Positions 32,897-42,396 of a DNA stretch of 64,000 bases are shown in pieces; the stretch's first letter is position 1, and each line of letters starts with the position of its first letter. This DNA comes from Halotalea alkalilenta (GTDB lineage Bacteria > Pseudomonadota > Gammaproteobacteria > Pseudomonadales > Halomonadaceae): the NCBI RefSeq assembly GCF_001648175.1, contig NZ_CP015243.1, positions 1,240,001 through 1,304,000 of the forward strand. The letters are read 5' to 3'. The notes beneath the pieces are model-generated. The model was not told the origin of the DNA, made no database searches, and saw only the letters and a program-made list of their open reading frames with translations. A program made the translations under genes and the position numbers.

Positions 32897-33829
32897 TCAG
32901 TAGCCCCGCGCTGCGTCTGCGATATCGGCAACGGTACCGGTCTTGGCGAAGGCGCGGATGTTGGCGGCGACGATCCGGCTGCCGGTGGGGGCGTCGATCT
33001 GCGAGGCGATGTGCGGGGTGACGGTGATCTTTGGATGATCCCAGAACGGATGCTCCGCCGGCAGCGGTTCGAGATGGAAAACGTCGAGCGTGGCGCCGGC
33101 GAGCTGGCCGTCATCCAGCGCGGTGAGAAGGTCGTCATCCACCAGGTGGGCGCCGCGCGCGGCGTTGATCACCGCGCCTTTAGGAGCGAGCCGGCTGAAC
33201 GTCTCGGCATTGAGAATGCCTCGGGTCGCTTCGGTCAGCGGAAGGAGGCAGACGAGAATCTCGGTCCCGGCGAGAAAGGCATCGAAGCCTTCGCTTCCCG
33301 CATAGGTGGTGACGCCGGCAATCTCCTTGGGGCTGCGCGACCAGCCGACGGTCTGGAAGCCGAGGGTGGCAAGCGCCTGGGCTGCGACGGCGCCCAGGTT
33401 GCCCAGGCCCATGACCCCGACCCTGCGCGAGGTGGCGGGGGGCACGATCACCGGGTGCCATTGGTGTCGCTGCTGCGCGGCCTGTATCTCGGGCAGTGCC
33501 CGGTGGTGACGCAGCGCGTGCAGGACCACGTACTCCTTCATTCGCTGGGTCAGGTCGGTGCCTACGGTGCGGATGATCGGAACTCCCTCCGGCAGCTCCG
33601 CGTCCGCGAGGACATGGTCTATCCCCGCCCCGAGCGAGACGATCGCCTTGAGATTGACGAACGGCTTCATGCAGCCGGTCTCGGGTCGCCAGACGACGCA
33701 GTATTCGACGGCGCGCGGATCGGGGCAGTCCTCGATCGGGTGGATGTCCCACTCTGGCATCAATTCCCGCAGCGCCTGGCACCACCATTCGGTCTTTTCC
33801 CTGACGGGCACGGAAATGACGATGCTCAT
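32897..33829 (-). CDS. ghrA: Glyoxylate/hydroxypyruvate reductase A
   Basis: A 310-residue D-2-hydroxyacid dehydrogenase, the size of GhrA (312). It shows the NAD(P) motif RVGVMGLGNLGAVAAQAL, a WSRSPKE loop typical of NADPH preference, the catalytic Arg in NAARGAHLVDDD, the Glu in DVFHLEPLP and the His in VTPHIAS. It reduces glyoxylate and hydroxypyruvate to glycolate and glycerate. AGAGGAA lies upstream of ATG 33829; an upstream extension to 33874 is not needed. Confidence 0.9.
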   Translation of the reverse strand: MSIVISVPVREKTEWWCQALRELMPEWDIHPIEDCPDPRAVEYCVVWRPETGCMKPFVNLKAIVSLGAGIDHVLADAELPEGVPIIRTVGTDLTQRMKEYVVLHALRHHRALPEIQAAQQRHQWHPVIVPPATSRRVGVMGLGNLGAVAAQALATLGFQTVGWSRSPKEIAGVTTYAGSEGFDAFLAGTEILVCLLPLTEATRGILNAETFSRLAPKGAVINAARGAHLVDDDLLTALDDGQLAGATLDVFHLEPLPAEHPFWDHPKITVTPHIASQIDAPTGSRIVAANIRAFAKTGTVADIADAARGY

Positions 33830-33970
33830 GCGGGTTCCTCTTGGCGGCTTTTGGCAGGGCCTCGCTGCGCGCAAGGCCTATGGATACAGTGTCCGCGATT
33901 GCCGTCGGCGGTCAACGCGAAAGATCCCGCCGGTTTGGCACGATGCGCGAAGACGCAGCTCGCGCAGACG

Positions 33971-34003
33971 AAAAAGGGCCCGCGCCAAAGGCAGCGGGCC
34001 CTT
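33971..34003 (-). terminator. Rho-independent terminator of ahpCF
   Basis: On the minus strand a 10-bp stem (AAGGGCCCGC / GCGGGCCCTT) with a 10-nt loop is followed by TTTTT, 18 nt after the ahpF stop. Confidence 0.9.
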
Positions 34004-34021
34004 CGATCATCTTCGCTCGGC

Positions 34022-35587
34022 TCAGGCCGGTGCGGTGATCCGGATCAGGTGGTCGAAGGCGGAGAGCGACGCCTTGGCGCCTTCACCCATCGCGATCACG
34101 ATCTGCTTGTAGGGCACGGTGGTAACGTCGCCGGCGGCGAATACCCCAGGAGACGAGGTCTGACCGCGCTCGTCGATGATCACCTCACCGCGGCCGCTGA
34201 GCTCGATAGAACCCTTGAGCCAGTCGGTATTGGGCACCAGGCCGATCTGGACGAAGATCCCCGCCAGCTCGACGGTGCGCTCTTCTCCGCTCGCGCGGTC
34301 CTTGTAGACCAGCCCGCTGACCTTGTTGCCATCACCGACCACTTCGGTGGTCAGGGCGTTGGTCAGCACGGTGACGTTGGGCAGGCTCATCAACTTGCGC
34401 TGGAGCACCGCATCGGCGCGAAGCGCGGTGTCGAACTCGATCAGAGTGACGTGGGAGACGATGCCGGCGAGATCGATCGCCGCCTCGACTCCCGAGTTGC
34501 CGCCGCCGATCACCGCGACCGGCTTGCCCTTGAACAGCGGGCCATCGCAGTGCGGGCAGTAGGCGACGCCCTTGTTGGCGTACTCGAGCTCGCCGGGCAC
34601 GTTCATCTTGCGCCAGCGTGCACCGGTGGCGACGATCAGCGTCTTGGCCTTGAGCGAGGCACCGTTGGCGAACAGCACTTCGTGCAGGCCGCCTTGCTCC
34701 TTCGCGGTGATCAGCTTCTCGGCGGTCTGCAGGTTCATGATCTCGACGTCGTACTGCTTGACGTGCTCCTCGAGCGCGGCGGCGAGCTTCGGTCCTTCGG
34801 TCTCCTTGACCGAAATGAAATTCTCGATCGCCAGGGTGTCGAGCACCTGGCCGCCGAAGCGCTCGGCGGCGACGCCGGTGCGAATTCCCTTGCGTGCGGC
34901 GTAGATCGCCGCCGCCGCGCCAGCGGGACCGCCGCCGACCACCAGTACGTCATAGGCTTGCTTGGCATTGAGCTTCTCGGCCTCGCGGGCCGCGGCGCCA
35001 GTATCGAGGCGGCCGACGATCTCCTCGACGGTCATCCGGCCCTGGCCGAAGTTCTCGCCGTTGAGGAACACGGTCGGCACCGCCATGATCTGGCGCTTCT
35101 CCACCTCATCCTGGAACAGCGCGCCGTCGATCATGGTGTGGCGGATGTTCGGGTTGAGCACTGCCATCAGGTTGAGCGCCTGGACCACGTCGGGGCAGTT
35201 CTGGCAGGAGAGCGAGATGTAGGTTTCGAAGACGTATTCGCCTTCGATCGACTGGATCTGTTCGATCAGCTCTTCGCTGGCCTTGGAGGGATGGCCGCCG
35301 ACGTGCAGCAGCGCCAGCACCAGCGAAGTGAATTCGTGGCCCATCGGCAGGCCGGCGAAGCGCAGGTCGATCTGCTTGCCCGGGGTGCCGAGGGAGAAAG
35401 AGGGCCGACGTGCGTCGGTGCCGTCCTCGCGCAGGCTGACCTTGTCGGAGAGGCTCTCGATGTCCCTGAGCAGGGTGGAGAGTTCACGCGACTTGTCGCC
35501 GTCATCCAGGGACGCGACGATCTCGATTGGACGAGTGACCCGCTCCAGGTAGCCCTTCAATTGAGTTTTTAGATTGGCGTCCAGCAT
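34022..35587 (-). CDS. ahpF: Alkyl hydroperoxide reductase subunit F
   Basis: NADH-dependent flavoprotein disulfide reductase that recycles AhpC. At 521 residues it matches E. coli AhpF exactly. An N-terminal tandem thioredoxin-like domain carries the CQNC redox pair. FAD ([17 protein letters not shown]) and NADH ([19 protein letters not shown]) motifs flank the second redox pair in YCPHCDGP. The start [15 protein letters not shown] at 35587 is preferred over an upstream in-frame ATG at 35644 because it matches family N-termini. It lies 93 bp downstream of ahpC in one transcript. Confidence 0.97.
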   Translation of the reverse strand: MLDANLKTQLKGYLERVTRPIEIVASLDDGDKSRELSTLLRDIESLSDKVSLREDGTDARRPSFSLGTPGKQIDLRFAGLPMGHEFTSLVLALLHVGGHPSKASEELIEQIQSIEGEYVFETYISLSCQNCPDVVQALNLMAVLNPNIRHTMIDGALFQDEVEKRQIMAVPTVFLNGENFGQGRMTVEEIVGRLDTGAAAREAEKLNAKQAYDVLVVGGGPAGAAAAIYAARKGIRTGVAAERFGGQVLDTLAIENFISVKETEGPKLAAALEEHVKQYDVEIMNLQTAEKLITAKEQGGLHEVLFANGASLKAKTLIVATGARWRKMNVPGELEYANKGVAYCPHCDGPLFKGKPVAVIGGGNSGVEAAIDLAGIVSHVTLIEFDTALRADAVLQRKLMSLPNVTVLTNALTTEVVGDGNKVSGLVYKDRASGEERTVELAGIFVQIGLVPNTDWLKGSIELSGRGEVIIDERGQTSSPGVFAAGDVTTVPYKQIVIAMGEGAKASLSAFDHLIRITAPA

Positions 35588-35680
35588 GGTGACGTTGCCT
35601 TTGTCGAAAACGGAAGTTGTGTGCAATGAAAACGCCCGCGGCAAAGTGCACGCGCGGGCGCTGTATTCATGCGGCCTGGG

Positions 35681-36244
35681 TCAGATCTTGCCGACGAGGT
35701 CCAGCGAGGGCGACAGGGTCGCTTCGCCTTCTTTCCACTTGGCCGGGCAGACTTCGCCGGGGTGGGCGGCAACGTACTGGGCAGCCTTGACCTTGCGCAG
35801 CAGTTCGCTGGCATCGCGGCCGACGCCGCCGTCGCTGATCTCGACCAGCTTGATCTTGCCTTCCGGATCGATCAGGAAGGTGCCACGCTCGGCCAGGCCG
35901 TCTTCCTCGATCAGCACGTCGAAGTTGTGCGAGATGCGCCCGGTCGGGTCGCCGATCATCGGGAACTGCAGCTTGCTGATGGTTTCGGAAGTGTCGTGCC
36001 AGGCTTTGTGAGTGAAGTGGGTGTCGGTGGAAACGCTGTAGATCTCGACGCCCAGTTTGGTGAACTCGTCGTAGATATCGGCCACGTCGCCCAGCTCGGT
36101 CGGGCAGACGAAGGTGAAGTCGGCCGGATAGAAGAACACGACTGACCACTTGCCTTTGAGGGTCTCTTCGGAGACCGGAACGAATTCGCCCTGATGATAG
36201 GCGGTGGCGCTGAAGGGCTTGATTTCGGTATTGAGAAGCGACAT
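35681..36244 (-). CDS. ahpC: Alkyl hydroperoxide reductase subunit C (2-Cys peroxiredoxin)
   Basis: Typical 2-Cys peroxiredoxin of 187 residues, the same length as in E. coli. The peroxidatic cysteine lies in [14 protein letters not shown] and the resolving cysteine in [11 protein letters not shown]. It reduces hydrogen peroxide, organic hydroperoxides and peroxynitrite in the cytoplasm with AhpF as reductant. AGGAG lies upstream of ATG 36244. Confidence 0.98.
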   Translation of the reverse strand: MSLLNTEIKPFSATAYHQGEFVPVSEETLKGKWSVVFFYPADFTFVCPTELGDVADIYDEFTKLGVEIYSVSTDTHFTHKAWHDTSETISKLQFPMIGDPTGRISHNFDVLIEEDGLAERGTFLIDPEGKIKLVEISDGGVGRDASELLRKVKAAQYVAAHPGEVCPAKWKEGEATLSPSLDLVGKI

Positions 36245-36278
36245 GGACACGAGCTCCTGCTGGTAAGTGGGAGTTACG

Positions 36279-36308
36279 ACTTTAGGGGAAAGCCGGATAT
36301 CGAAACAA
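36279..36308 (-). promoter_or_regulatory. Possible ahpC promoter
   Basis: Minus-strand TTGTTT and TAAAGT are 18 nt apart, and the -10 ends 34 nt before ahpC. OxyR control would be expected from the family, but no clear four-part OxyR site was found upstream; the nearest candidate, around GATAGCGCTTGG, is weak. Confidence 0.35.
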
Positions 36309-36541
36309 TTGATTGAGCGCATGACTGAAATTGCCAAGCGCTATCGGAATCGAGCCAAGGGCGCGGTGCCGATCCATCGTTGAATGGCGCCGGAAGAATG
36401 TCGGTTCAACCCTGCGAGAGCAAGCCGCAGTGCAGATAAATTCCTTTTTCGAATAAAAAAATGTTTTTAAATTTCTTTTTCGCAGTTTGGCGAGATCGTA
36501 GGATGACTCATCCCAGTCGCCTTGCCGTTCAAGGGTCGTCC

Positions 36542-37216
36542 ATGATCGAAGCCTCCGGTTCTTCCCCTGCTTTCGCCACCACCTCCCTGGTGCGTGCGGC
36601 TTCGATGCCCTGCTACCCGCCGAGGCTCGCCGCCTCCAGGCGCTATGACGATGTCGAGCTGGCAGCCTCCATCACCGCCACCCTCAGGCAGCGTCGCGAA
36701 GGCGAGATCTGGCTGTTCGCCTATGGCTCGCTGATCTGGCGTCCCGAGGGACCAGCGCTCGAGCGTCAGCGCGCCCGCGTCCATGGCTATCACCGAGGTC
36801 TCAACCTGTGGTCGCGCATCCATCGCGGTACCCCCGAGCACCCCGGGCTGGTGTTGGGTCTCGATCGCGGTGGCAGCTGCCTGGGCGTCGCCTACAGGCT
36901 GCCGAGCGAAGGGCTCGAGTCCCAACTGATGGCGCTTTGGCGGCGGGAAATGCCGGATGACTCCTACCGGCCGGCCTGGCTCGGCTGCAGGCTCGCCGAC
37001 GGGCGCAGGATCGAGGCGCTCGGTTTCGTCCTCGAGCGTGAGCGGCCCAACTACGCAGGCCAACAGCCCGATACGGTGATTCGCCAGGTGTTCGATCATG
37101 CCCGCGGCCACTGCGGCAGCAGCCGCGACTACCTCGCCAACACGCTGACCGCTCTGCGAGCCCGGGCGATGCCGGACCACCGCCTGGAAGCCACCTTCGC
37201 TCGCTGCGCGCGCTGA
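36542..37216 (+). CDS. ChaC-family gamma-glutamylcyclotransferase (copy 2)
   Basis: A 224-residue ChaC-type enzyme expected to split glutathione into 5-oxoproline and Cys-Gly. It keeps IWLFAYGSLIWRPEG, the HRGTPEHPGLVLGLDRGGSC turn and GSSRDYLANTLTAL, but is clearly diverged from copy 1 (for example MALWRREMPDDSYRPAWL versus LLVWRREMLTGAYQPRWV). AAGGG about 8 nt before ATG 36542 supports that start; in-frame starts at 36461 and 36503 are alternatives. It is divergent from ahpC, so a shared oxidative-stress control region is possible. Confidence 0.85.
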   Translation: MIEASGSSPAFATTSLVRAASMPCYPPRLAASRRYDDVELAASITATLRQRREGEIWLFAYGSLIWRPEGPALERQRARVHGYHRGLNLWSRIHRGTPEHPGLVLGLDRGGSCLGVAYRLPSEGLESQLMALWRREMPDDSYRPAWLGCRLADGRRIEALGFVLERERPNYAGQQPDTVIRQVFDHARGHCGSSRDYLANTLTALRARAMPDHRLEATFARCAR

Positions 37217-37310
37217 AACCCAGCCCTGAAACGGACCGCCCCGGTACCGCAAGGTGCCGGGGCGCTTCGTCGATGGGAGGTGAGTCAGCAGCGATGACTG
37301 GAACCGATGA

Positions 37311-38651
37311 TTAGAACCGATAGCTCAGCTGCGCGCCGAAGCCATGAGCCTTGTTCCGATACCGGGCCGAGTAGTTCGCGTCGACCAGTCCGCCGCCATA
37401 GCTGCGCTGCTGGTCGACATCGGAGGAGATCTCCTGGAGATAGGAGTAGGCGAAGTCGAGGGTCAAGTCCGGGGTCGGCGTCCAGCCCGCGCCGATCGAG
37501 GCGATGTACCTGTCGTCGGTGGGAATGCGCACGCTGCGATGGCGGTCCTGGGTCGGCGTCCTGTCATAGGAGAGTCCTGCACGCAGCACCCATTGCGGGG
37601 CGAGCTGGTAGGAACCGCCGAGGGCGAACTGCCAGGCGTTGTTGTAGTCCTGCTGTTCGAACAGCGCCGCCGAGCCCTCCGGGCGCACGTGGATCTCCCT
37701 GAACTGGCTCCAGCGCACCCAGGCCGCGCCTGCCATCACCGTCCAGCGATCGTCGATTTTGTGGGTCACCGACAGGTCGATGGTTTCAGGAGTGGTCAGC
37801 GCGAGACTGCCGCCGCGACGGGTAGTACCGACCGCCAATGGATTATCGGCGGAGGGCGTGCCTTGGCCGGCGACGTTGGTGTAGTGGACCCGCCCATCCA
37901 GGTGATAGGAAACCTTGGAGCGATAGGCCAGGCCCAAGGTGGTGGCGTCGCTCGGCCGGTACATCATGCCGAGGTTGTAACCCCAGGCTTCGTCGTCTCC
38001 CCTGACGTTGACCCGTCCCTCACCGCGGCCCGATCCTGTGGCCAGTGCTGAAATGTCTGGAGTGAAGCTACGCAGCTCACCGTCGACCCGGTTGTAGGTA
38101 ATCCCCAGGCCCACCGAGAACCGATCATTGAATTTATACGAAATCGTCGGTTGCGCGGTGATCACTCTGACCGAAGTGTAGTCGCCGAAATATCGACCTT
38201 GGAAATCGTGGCCATAGTCGGTGACCGCGCCGAAGGGGGAGTAGACACCAAAGCCGAAGCCCCATCGTTCATCGAGTGGCATGGCGAAGAAGCCAAAAGG
38301 CACCAAAGTGCCCGGTACCATATCGCCACTCGAGGTGCCGTCGGTGGGAATTCGCTGGTTTGGCGCCAGCGGGCTGCTCAGGTATCCGTTCGAATCTCGT
38401 ACCTTGGTCTTGACGTCGAGATAGGTACCACCGACCGACAGCTGTGCACGATCGAGAAACGAGATCCCCGCCGGGTTGCCATGGACGATGGACGCATCCT
38501 GTACGTTCGAGCTGCGCCCTGCGAAGCCGGCCCCCTGGGCGCTGACGCTTTGCTCGTTGAGCTGCCATCCACCGGCCAGCGCCGCAGCCGGAAGTCCTCC
38601 CGCTGCCAGGACGGTAAAGGTGGCGACGATGCTTTTCGATCGTGTGTTCAT
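37311..38651 (-). CDS. fadL: FadL-family long-chain fatty acid outer-membrane transporter
   Basis: A 446-residue outer-membrane barrel of the FadL/TodX family. The signal peptide is cleaved after PAAALA and the mature start GGWQLNEQSVSAQGAGFAGRS is the classic N-terminal hatch, followed by VHGNPAGISFLD. Many alternating strands end in LSYRF with the terminal Phe recognised by the BAM machinery. It passes long-chain fatty acids or other hydrophobic compounds across the outer membrane by lateral diffusion. ATG 38651 is chosen with GAGG just upstream; an ATG at 38660 overlaps its own Shine-Dalgarno. Confidence 0.93.
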   Translation of the reverse strand: MNTRSKSIVATFTVLAAGGLPAAALAGGWQLNEQSVSAQGAGFAGRSSNVQDASIVHGNPAGISFLDRAQLSVGGTYLDVKTKVRDSNGYLSSPLAPNQRIPTDGTSSGDMVPGTLVPFGFFAMPLDERWGFGFGVYSPFGAVTDYGHDFQGRYFGDYTSVRVITAQPTISYKFNDRFSVGLGITYNRVDGELRSFTPDISALATGSGRGEGRVNVRGDDEAWGYNLGMMYRPSDATTLGLAYRSKVSYHLDGRVHYTNVAGQGTPSADNPLAVGTTRRGGSLALTTPETIDLSVTHKIDDRWTVMAGAAWVRWSQFREIHVRPEGSAALFEQQDYNNAWQFALGGSYQLAPQWVLRAGLSYDRTPTQDRHRSVRIPTDDRYIASIGAGWTPTPDLTLDFAYSYLQEISSDVDQQRSYGGGLVDANYSARYRNKAHGFGAQLSYRF

Positions 38652-38738
38652 GAGCCTCATCCCTTGAGCAAATCCTATCCAATGACGCGTGAAAGCGGCC
38701 TTGAAGGCTCGCTCGTAGAGCGTCTTTTTCCTCCTCTT

Positions 38739-38787
38739 TATTTGCTCGGTAGGGAGTGTATTGGTCAAGTTAAAACGTTTGTTTTAA
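38739..38787 (-). promoter_or_regulatory. fadL promoter with PsrA-like operator
   Basis: The palindrome TTAAAACGTTTGTTTTAA (38770-38787) has 7-bp arms and contains AAAC-N4-GTTT, the core of sites bound by PsrA-type fatty-acid-responsive TetR regulators. On the minus strand TTGACC (38763-38768) and CAAATA (38739-38744) form a -35/-10 pair 18 nt apart. The operator lies one base upstream of the -35, so binding would compete with polymerase. This fits control by long-chain acyl compounds. Confidence 0.5.
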
Positions 38788-39001
38788 ACCCTCGATTTTA
38801 TTTTCATTGGTCGAAGATACGGAAGTATTAAGACGTTTTAATAACGAAGGGAAAGGTGAGCGTTGGCGACGGGTGCATCGCGCAATTCGCTGAAAGTAGG
38901 AGAGTGTCAATTGGACGGGGCGCACCCTGGAGCTCGAGCTTGACCAAGGGCAGTGGCATGCAGCCTGCACCCGGCGCAGCGGAAGCGACGTCGAGGCTAG
39001 T

Positions 39002-39319
39002 TCAGTGATCCGTCGGCTCGGCGATTCGCTCGACCAGGGCCGCGCTGTTTTCGAATCGCACGAAGGCGACTTCCTCGCCATGTTCGAGCGTGGGCTGGCG
39101 CAGATCAATGATGCGTGCGCGATAGAAGCTGCCGTTGATGAATACGCCGATCGCCCGGTCGCGGGGCCGGGTGGTGCAGCGTAGCCGCTTGCCGACCGCG
39201 ATCCCTTTGTCAGCGGTGTGCGCTGGGCCCGACCGGGAGCGTGAGCGGATCAGGCGGATCAGCACCAGCATCACGACGGCAGCGGCGACCGCGAGGATGG
39301 AAAGCCAGGTAATGCTCAT
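39002..39319 (-). CDS. Small membrane-anchored protein with an NfeD-like C-terminal domain
   Basis: A 105-residue protein with one N-terminal transmembrane helix (about 3-23), a basic linker (RLIRSRSRSG) and a small beta-rich domain. Its pattern (VGKRLRCTTRPR, IGVFINGSFYRARI, HGEEVAFVRFE, ALVERI) resembles the OB-fold of NfeD proteins, which work with membrane stomatins or SPFH proteins. The resemblance is weak and no SPFH gene is nearby. The ribosome-binding site is poor. It lies downstream of ilvE in the same direction. Confidence 0.6.
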   Translation of the reverse strand: MSITWLSILAVAAAVVMLVLIRLIRSRSRSGPAHTADKGIAVGKRLRCTTRPRDRAIGVFINGSFYRARIIDLRQPTLEHGEEVAFVRFENSAALVERIAEPTDH

Positions 39320-39360
39320 GGGGGAACTCGTCGCTTTCGGTATTCGGGAGGATCGAACGA

Positions 39361-39389
39361 CGTCCCCGTCGCATGGCGCGACGGGGACG
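39361..39389 (-). terminator. Hairpin downstream of ilvE
   Basis: A 12-bp perfect stem (CGTCCCCGTCGC / GCGACGGGGACG) with a 5-nt loop lies 18 nt after the ilvE stop. No T-run follows on either strand, so it may stabilise the 3' end rather than terminate efficiently. Confidence 0.5.
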
Positions 39390-39407
39390 AGGCGATGGGA
39401 AGGCGGA

Positions 39408-40430
39408 TCAATCGACCTTGACGATCCAGCCCGCGGGCGCTTCGCGATCGCCGTACTGGATACCGACCAGTTCTTCGTAGAGCCGCTTGGTCACCGGGCC
39501 GACCTCGGTCTCGCTGTAGAAGACATGGAAGTCATTGCCGTTCTGGATCCCGCCGATCGGCGTGATCACCGCCGCGGTACCGCAAGCGCCGGCCTCCTTG
39601 TAGCCATCGAGCTTATCGATGAAGACATCGCCTTCCTCGACTTCAAGACCCAGGCGCTCCTTCGCCAGCTCGAGCAGCGAGTACTTGGTGATGCTCGGCA
39701 GGATCGAGGGCGATTTCGGGGTGATGAAGTGGCCCTCCTCGGTGATCGCGAAGAAGTTGGCCGAGCCCACCTCCTCGATCTTGGTATGGGTCTCTGGATC
39801 GAGGTAGATGCAGTCGCCGAACTCGCGGTTCTTGGCATCCAGGCCGGGCAGCAGGCTGGCGGCGTAGTTGCCACCGACCTTGGCCGCGCCGGTGCCGTTG
39901 GGCGCTGCGCGATCGTAGTCGGAGACGATGAAGTTGGTCGGTTTCATGCCGCCTTTGAAGTAGGCGCCGACCGGCGTGGCGAATACCGAGAAGATGAACT
40001 CCGGTGCGGAATGGACGCCGATGTTGTCACCGACACCGATCAAAAAAGGGCGCAGGTAGAGTGCGCCGCCGGTGCCGTAGGGCGGGATGAACTTTTCGTT
40101 GGCACGCACCACCTGCTTGCAGGCATCGATGAACTTTTCGGTCGAGACCGCCGGCATCAGCAGGCGAGCGCAGCTGCGACGCATGCGCGCTGCATTCTGG
40201 TCGGGGCGGAACAGGTTGATCGAGCCGTCCTTGCAGCGATAGGCCTTGAGCCCTTCGAAGCACTGCTGGCCGTAGTGCAGCGCGGTCGAGCCTTCGCTGA
40301 TATGGAGTTTGTTGTCCTCGGTCAGCTGGCCCTCGTCCCAGTCACCGTCCTTCCAGTGGGAGATGTAGCGGAGATCGGTCTTGATGTAGTCGAAGCCGAG
40401 CGTTTTCCAATCGATATCTGCACTGCTCAT
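39408..40430 (-). CDS. ilvE: Branched-chain amino acid aminotransferase (type II)
   Basis: A 340-residue fold-type IV PLP enzyme that transaminates leucine, isoleucine and valine with 2-oxoglutarate. The PLP lysine is predicted at Lys184 in [15 protein letters not shown]. Type II features are [24 protein letters not shown] and the PLP phosphate region [13 protein letters not shown]. The length agrees with type II enzymes (about 335-360), distinct from the roughly 307-residue enteric IlvE. It acts in the last step of branched-chain biosynthesis and the first of degradation. Confidence 0.95.
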   Translation of the reverse strand: MSSADIDWKTLGFDYIKTDLRYISHWKDGDWDEGQLTEDNKLHISEGSTALHYGQQCFEGLKAYRCKDGSINLFRPDQNAARMRRSCARLLMPAVSTEKFIDACKQVVRANEKFIPPYGTGGALYLRPFLIGVGDNIGVHSAPEFIFSVFATPVGAYFKGGMKPTNFIVSDYDRAAPNGTGAAKVGGNYAASLLPGLDAKNREFGDCIYLDPETHTKIEEVGSANFFAITEEGHFITPKSPSILPSITKYSLLELAKERLGLEVEEGDVFIDKLDGYKEAGACGTAAVITPIGGIQNGNDFHVFYSETEVGPVTKRLYEELVGIQYGDREAPAGWIVKVD

Positions 40431-40768
40431 TGAGAATCCCTGATGAGTGAATGGCGAAGCGCCTTACCTCCTCCTCTGGCGTGGAGCGCTGGCGCAGCGA
40501 AACGGAAGTCGTCTGCCGTTTCCGTGCTGGCTGCCGGGAAGGCAACCCGCCTAGCGTGGTGGGCGTTATCGGTGCCTCCATCATAGCGCCAGGGGGTTGC
40601 TTCATCCATGCGTATGGAGAGATCGATTGGCTCTCTGTGTATTGGATAAATGGCTCTTTACCCAAGGGCCAAGTCACGTTTTTATTCAGCCAGGGTTAAA
40701 AGCACCCCTCGTTCGTCGCCGGCGATGCCGGATCGCATGAGTCCAATCACAACGCAGTGCGAGGTTCC
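40431..40768. other. Divergent intergenic region, ilvE / permease
   Basis: No gene is credible in these 338 bp. It must hold the promoters for ilvE (minus) and the permease (plus). A short A+T-richer stretch lies at about 40620-40690, but no hexamer pair is convincing. Confidence 0.45.
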
Positions 40769-42178
40769 ATGTCTTCAACCGTTCGACCAACCGAGCTGCA
40801 GGGACAGCTCAAGACCCGTCAAGTGACGATGATTTCGATCGCTGGAATCATCGGTGCCGGGCTTTTCATCGGTTCCGCCAAGGCGATCGCCACGGCCGGC
40901 CCCGCCGTGCTGATCTCCTATGCCTTCACCGGCCTGCTGGTGCTGCTGGTCATGCGGATGCTCGGTGAGATGGCGGTCGCCCAGCCTGACTCCGGTTCGT
41001 TCTCGACCTACGCCGATCGCGCGATCGGCAAATGGGCGGGCTTCACCATCGGCTGGCTCTATTGGTGGTTCTGGGTACTGGTGATTCCCGTGGAGGCGAT
41101 CGCGGGCGGCGCGATCATCAATAGCTGGCTGCCTTCGCTGCCGGTCTGGCTGGTATCGCTTGCGATCGTCGTGGTACTGACCTTGACCAACCTGCTCAGC
41201 GTCAAGGGATTCGGTGAGTTCGAGTTCTGGTTCGCCCTGGTCAAGGTAGTGGCGATCATCGCCTTCATCGCGCTGGGACTCGCCGCGGTGTTCGGCCTGC
41301 TGCCGGTGCCCGAGGTCGGCGGCGTCGAACGGCTGGTCTCCAACGGCGGCTTCGCGCCCAACGGTATGGGTGCGATCGTCGGCGGTGTGTTGATCACCGC
41401 GTTTTCTTTCTTCGGCGCCGAGATCGTCACCATCGCTGCGGCCGAGTCGCGGGATCCGCAGCGCCAGATCACTCGTGCGACCAACCTGGTGGTGTGGCGC
41501 ATCGCGATCTTCTATCTGCTGTCGATCTTCCTGGTGGTTTCCCTGGTCGATTGGAACGACCCGCGCCTGGTCGAGGTCGGCACCTTCCAGCGTGCGCTCG
41601 AGGTGCTCGAGATACCCGCAGCCAAGCTGATCGTCGACCTGGTGGTGCTGGTCGCGGTGACCAGCTGCATGAATTCGGGGCTCTACACCGCCTCGAGGAT
41701 GCTGTTCTCGCTTGGCCGGCGCGGCGACGCACCGTCGGCGGTCACCCGGCTCTCGCTCCAGGGCGTGCCCAGGGTGGCGGTACTCACCTCCACGCTGATC
41801 GGCATACTTGCTTGCCTTGCCAACTTCCTGTTTCCCGGCCAAGTGTTCGATACCCTCTTGGCGACCACCGGCGCGGTGGCGCTGCTGGTGTATCTGGTGA
41901 TCTCGGTGTCACAGATTCGCCTGCGCCGCACCCTCGAGGCCAAGGGCGAACGGCCCGAACTTCGGATGTGGCTGTTCCCCGGCTTGAGCTATCTGACCGT
42001 TGCCGCGCTCGTGCTGGTGCTCGGCTACATGGCCTGGGCGCCGGCGTTTCGCGCCGAGGCGGTGATGACCGCGGCGGTCGGCGCCCTGGTACTGGCCGCT
42101 GGGTTGATCAACTCAGGGCGGCGCGAGCGTCTCGAGCGCGCATCCAACAGCCATCGTGTCGGGGTCGAGAACCGCTGA
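40769..42178 (+). CDS. APC-family amino acid/GABA permease
   Basis: A 469-residue permease with about 12 transmembrane segments of the amino-acid transporter (AAT/GabP) branch. The signatures are IAGIIGAGLFIGSAKAIATAGPA at the first broken helix, VMRMLGEMAVAQPDSGSFSTYA and AFSFFGAEIVTIAAAES. GAGG precedes ATG 40769. It is followed by an aldehyde dehydrogenase and an omega-aminotransferase, so it probably imports GABA, another omega-amino acid or a diamine-derived substrate with protons. Confidence 0.88.
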   Translation: MSSTVRPTELQGQLKTRQVTMISIAGIIGAGLFIGSAKAIATAGPAVLISYAFTGLLVLLVMRMLGEMAVAQPDSGSFSTYADRAIGKWAGFTIGWLYWWFWVLVIPVEAIAGGAIINSWLPSLPVWLVSLAIVVVLTLTNLLSVKGFGEFEFWFALVKVVAIIAFIALGLAAVFGLLPVPEVGGVERLVSNGGFAPNGMGAIVGGVLITAFSFFGAEIVTIAAAESRDPQRQITRATNLVVWRIAIFYLLSIFLVVSLVDWNDPRLVEVGTFQRALEVLEIPAAKLIVDLVVLVAVTSCMNSGLYTASRMLFSLGRRGDAPSAVTRLSLQGVPRVAVLTSTLIGILACLANFLFPGQVFDTLLATTGAVALLVYLVISVSQIRLRRTLEAKGERPELRMWLFPGLSYLTVAALVLVLGYMAWAPAFRAEAVMTAAVGALVLAAGLINSGRRERLERASNSHRVGVENR

Positions 42179-42195
42179 GCGAAGCGGTTCTCGAC
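42164..42195 (+). terminator. 12-bp hairpin spanning the permease stop codon
   Basis: Perfect 12-bp arms (GTCGAGAACCGC / GCGGTTCTCGAC) surround an 8-nt loop that starts with the TGA stop, so the first arm encodes the last four residues. No T-run follows. It may slow decay from the 3' end or attenuate read-through into the aldehyde dehydrogenase gene. Confidence 0.5.
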
Positions 42196-42396
42196 CGGCC
42201 TGGTTCCTGCGTCTGGCGCTGATTCCGCACGCAGGGGCCCGTGCAGGGCAGAAAAAATCCCATCCCTCCCCAGGCAGGACGAAAAAAACGCCAAGCAGGA
42301 TGGCCGGGTTTCGGAAAACCTCGTAGGGACTCGACGGGTAGCCTTGAGACATCGATCACCGCCCGCGCCCAGCCGCGGGCCAGCGGAGATGTCGCC

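Noticed and set aside
36300..36360. Possible OxyR site upstream of ahpC
   Set aside because: Only a loose GATAG half-match was found; the four spaced elements of an OxyR site are not present.
40451..40699. An 82-codon frame in the ilvE/permease spacer
   Set aside because: It lies over the divergent promoter region, has no ribosome-binding site and no recognisable pattern.
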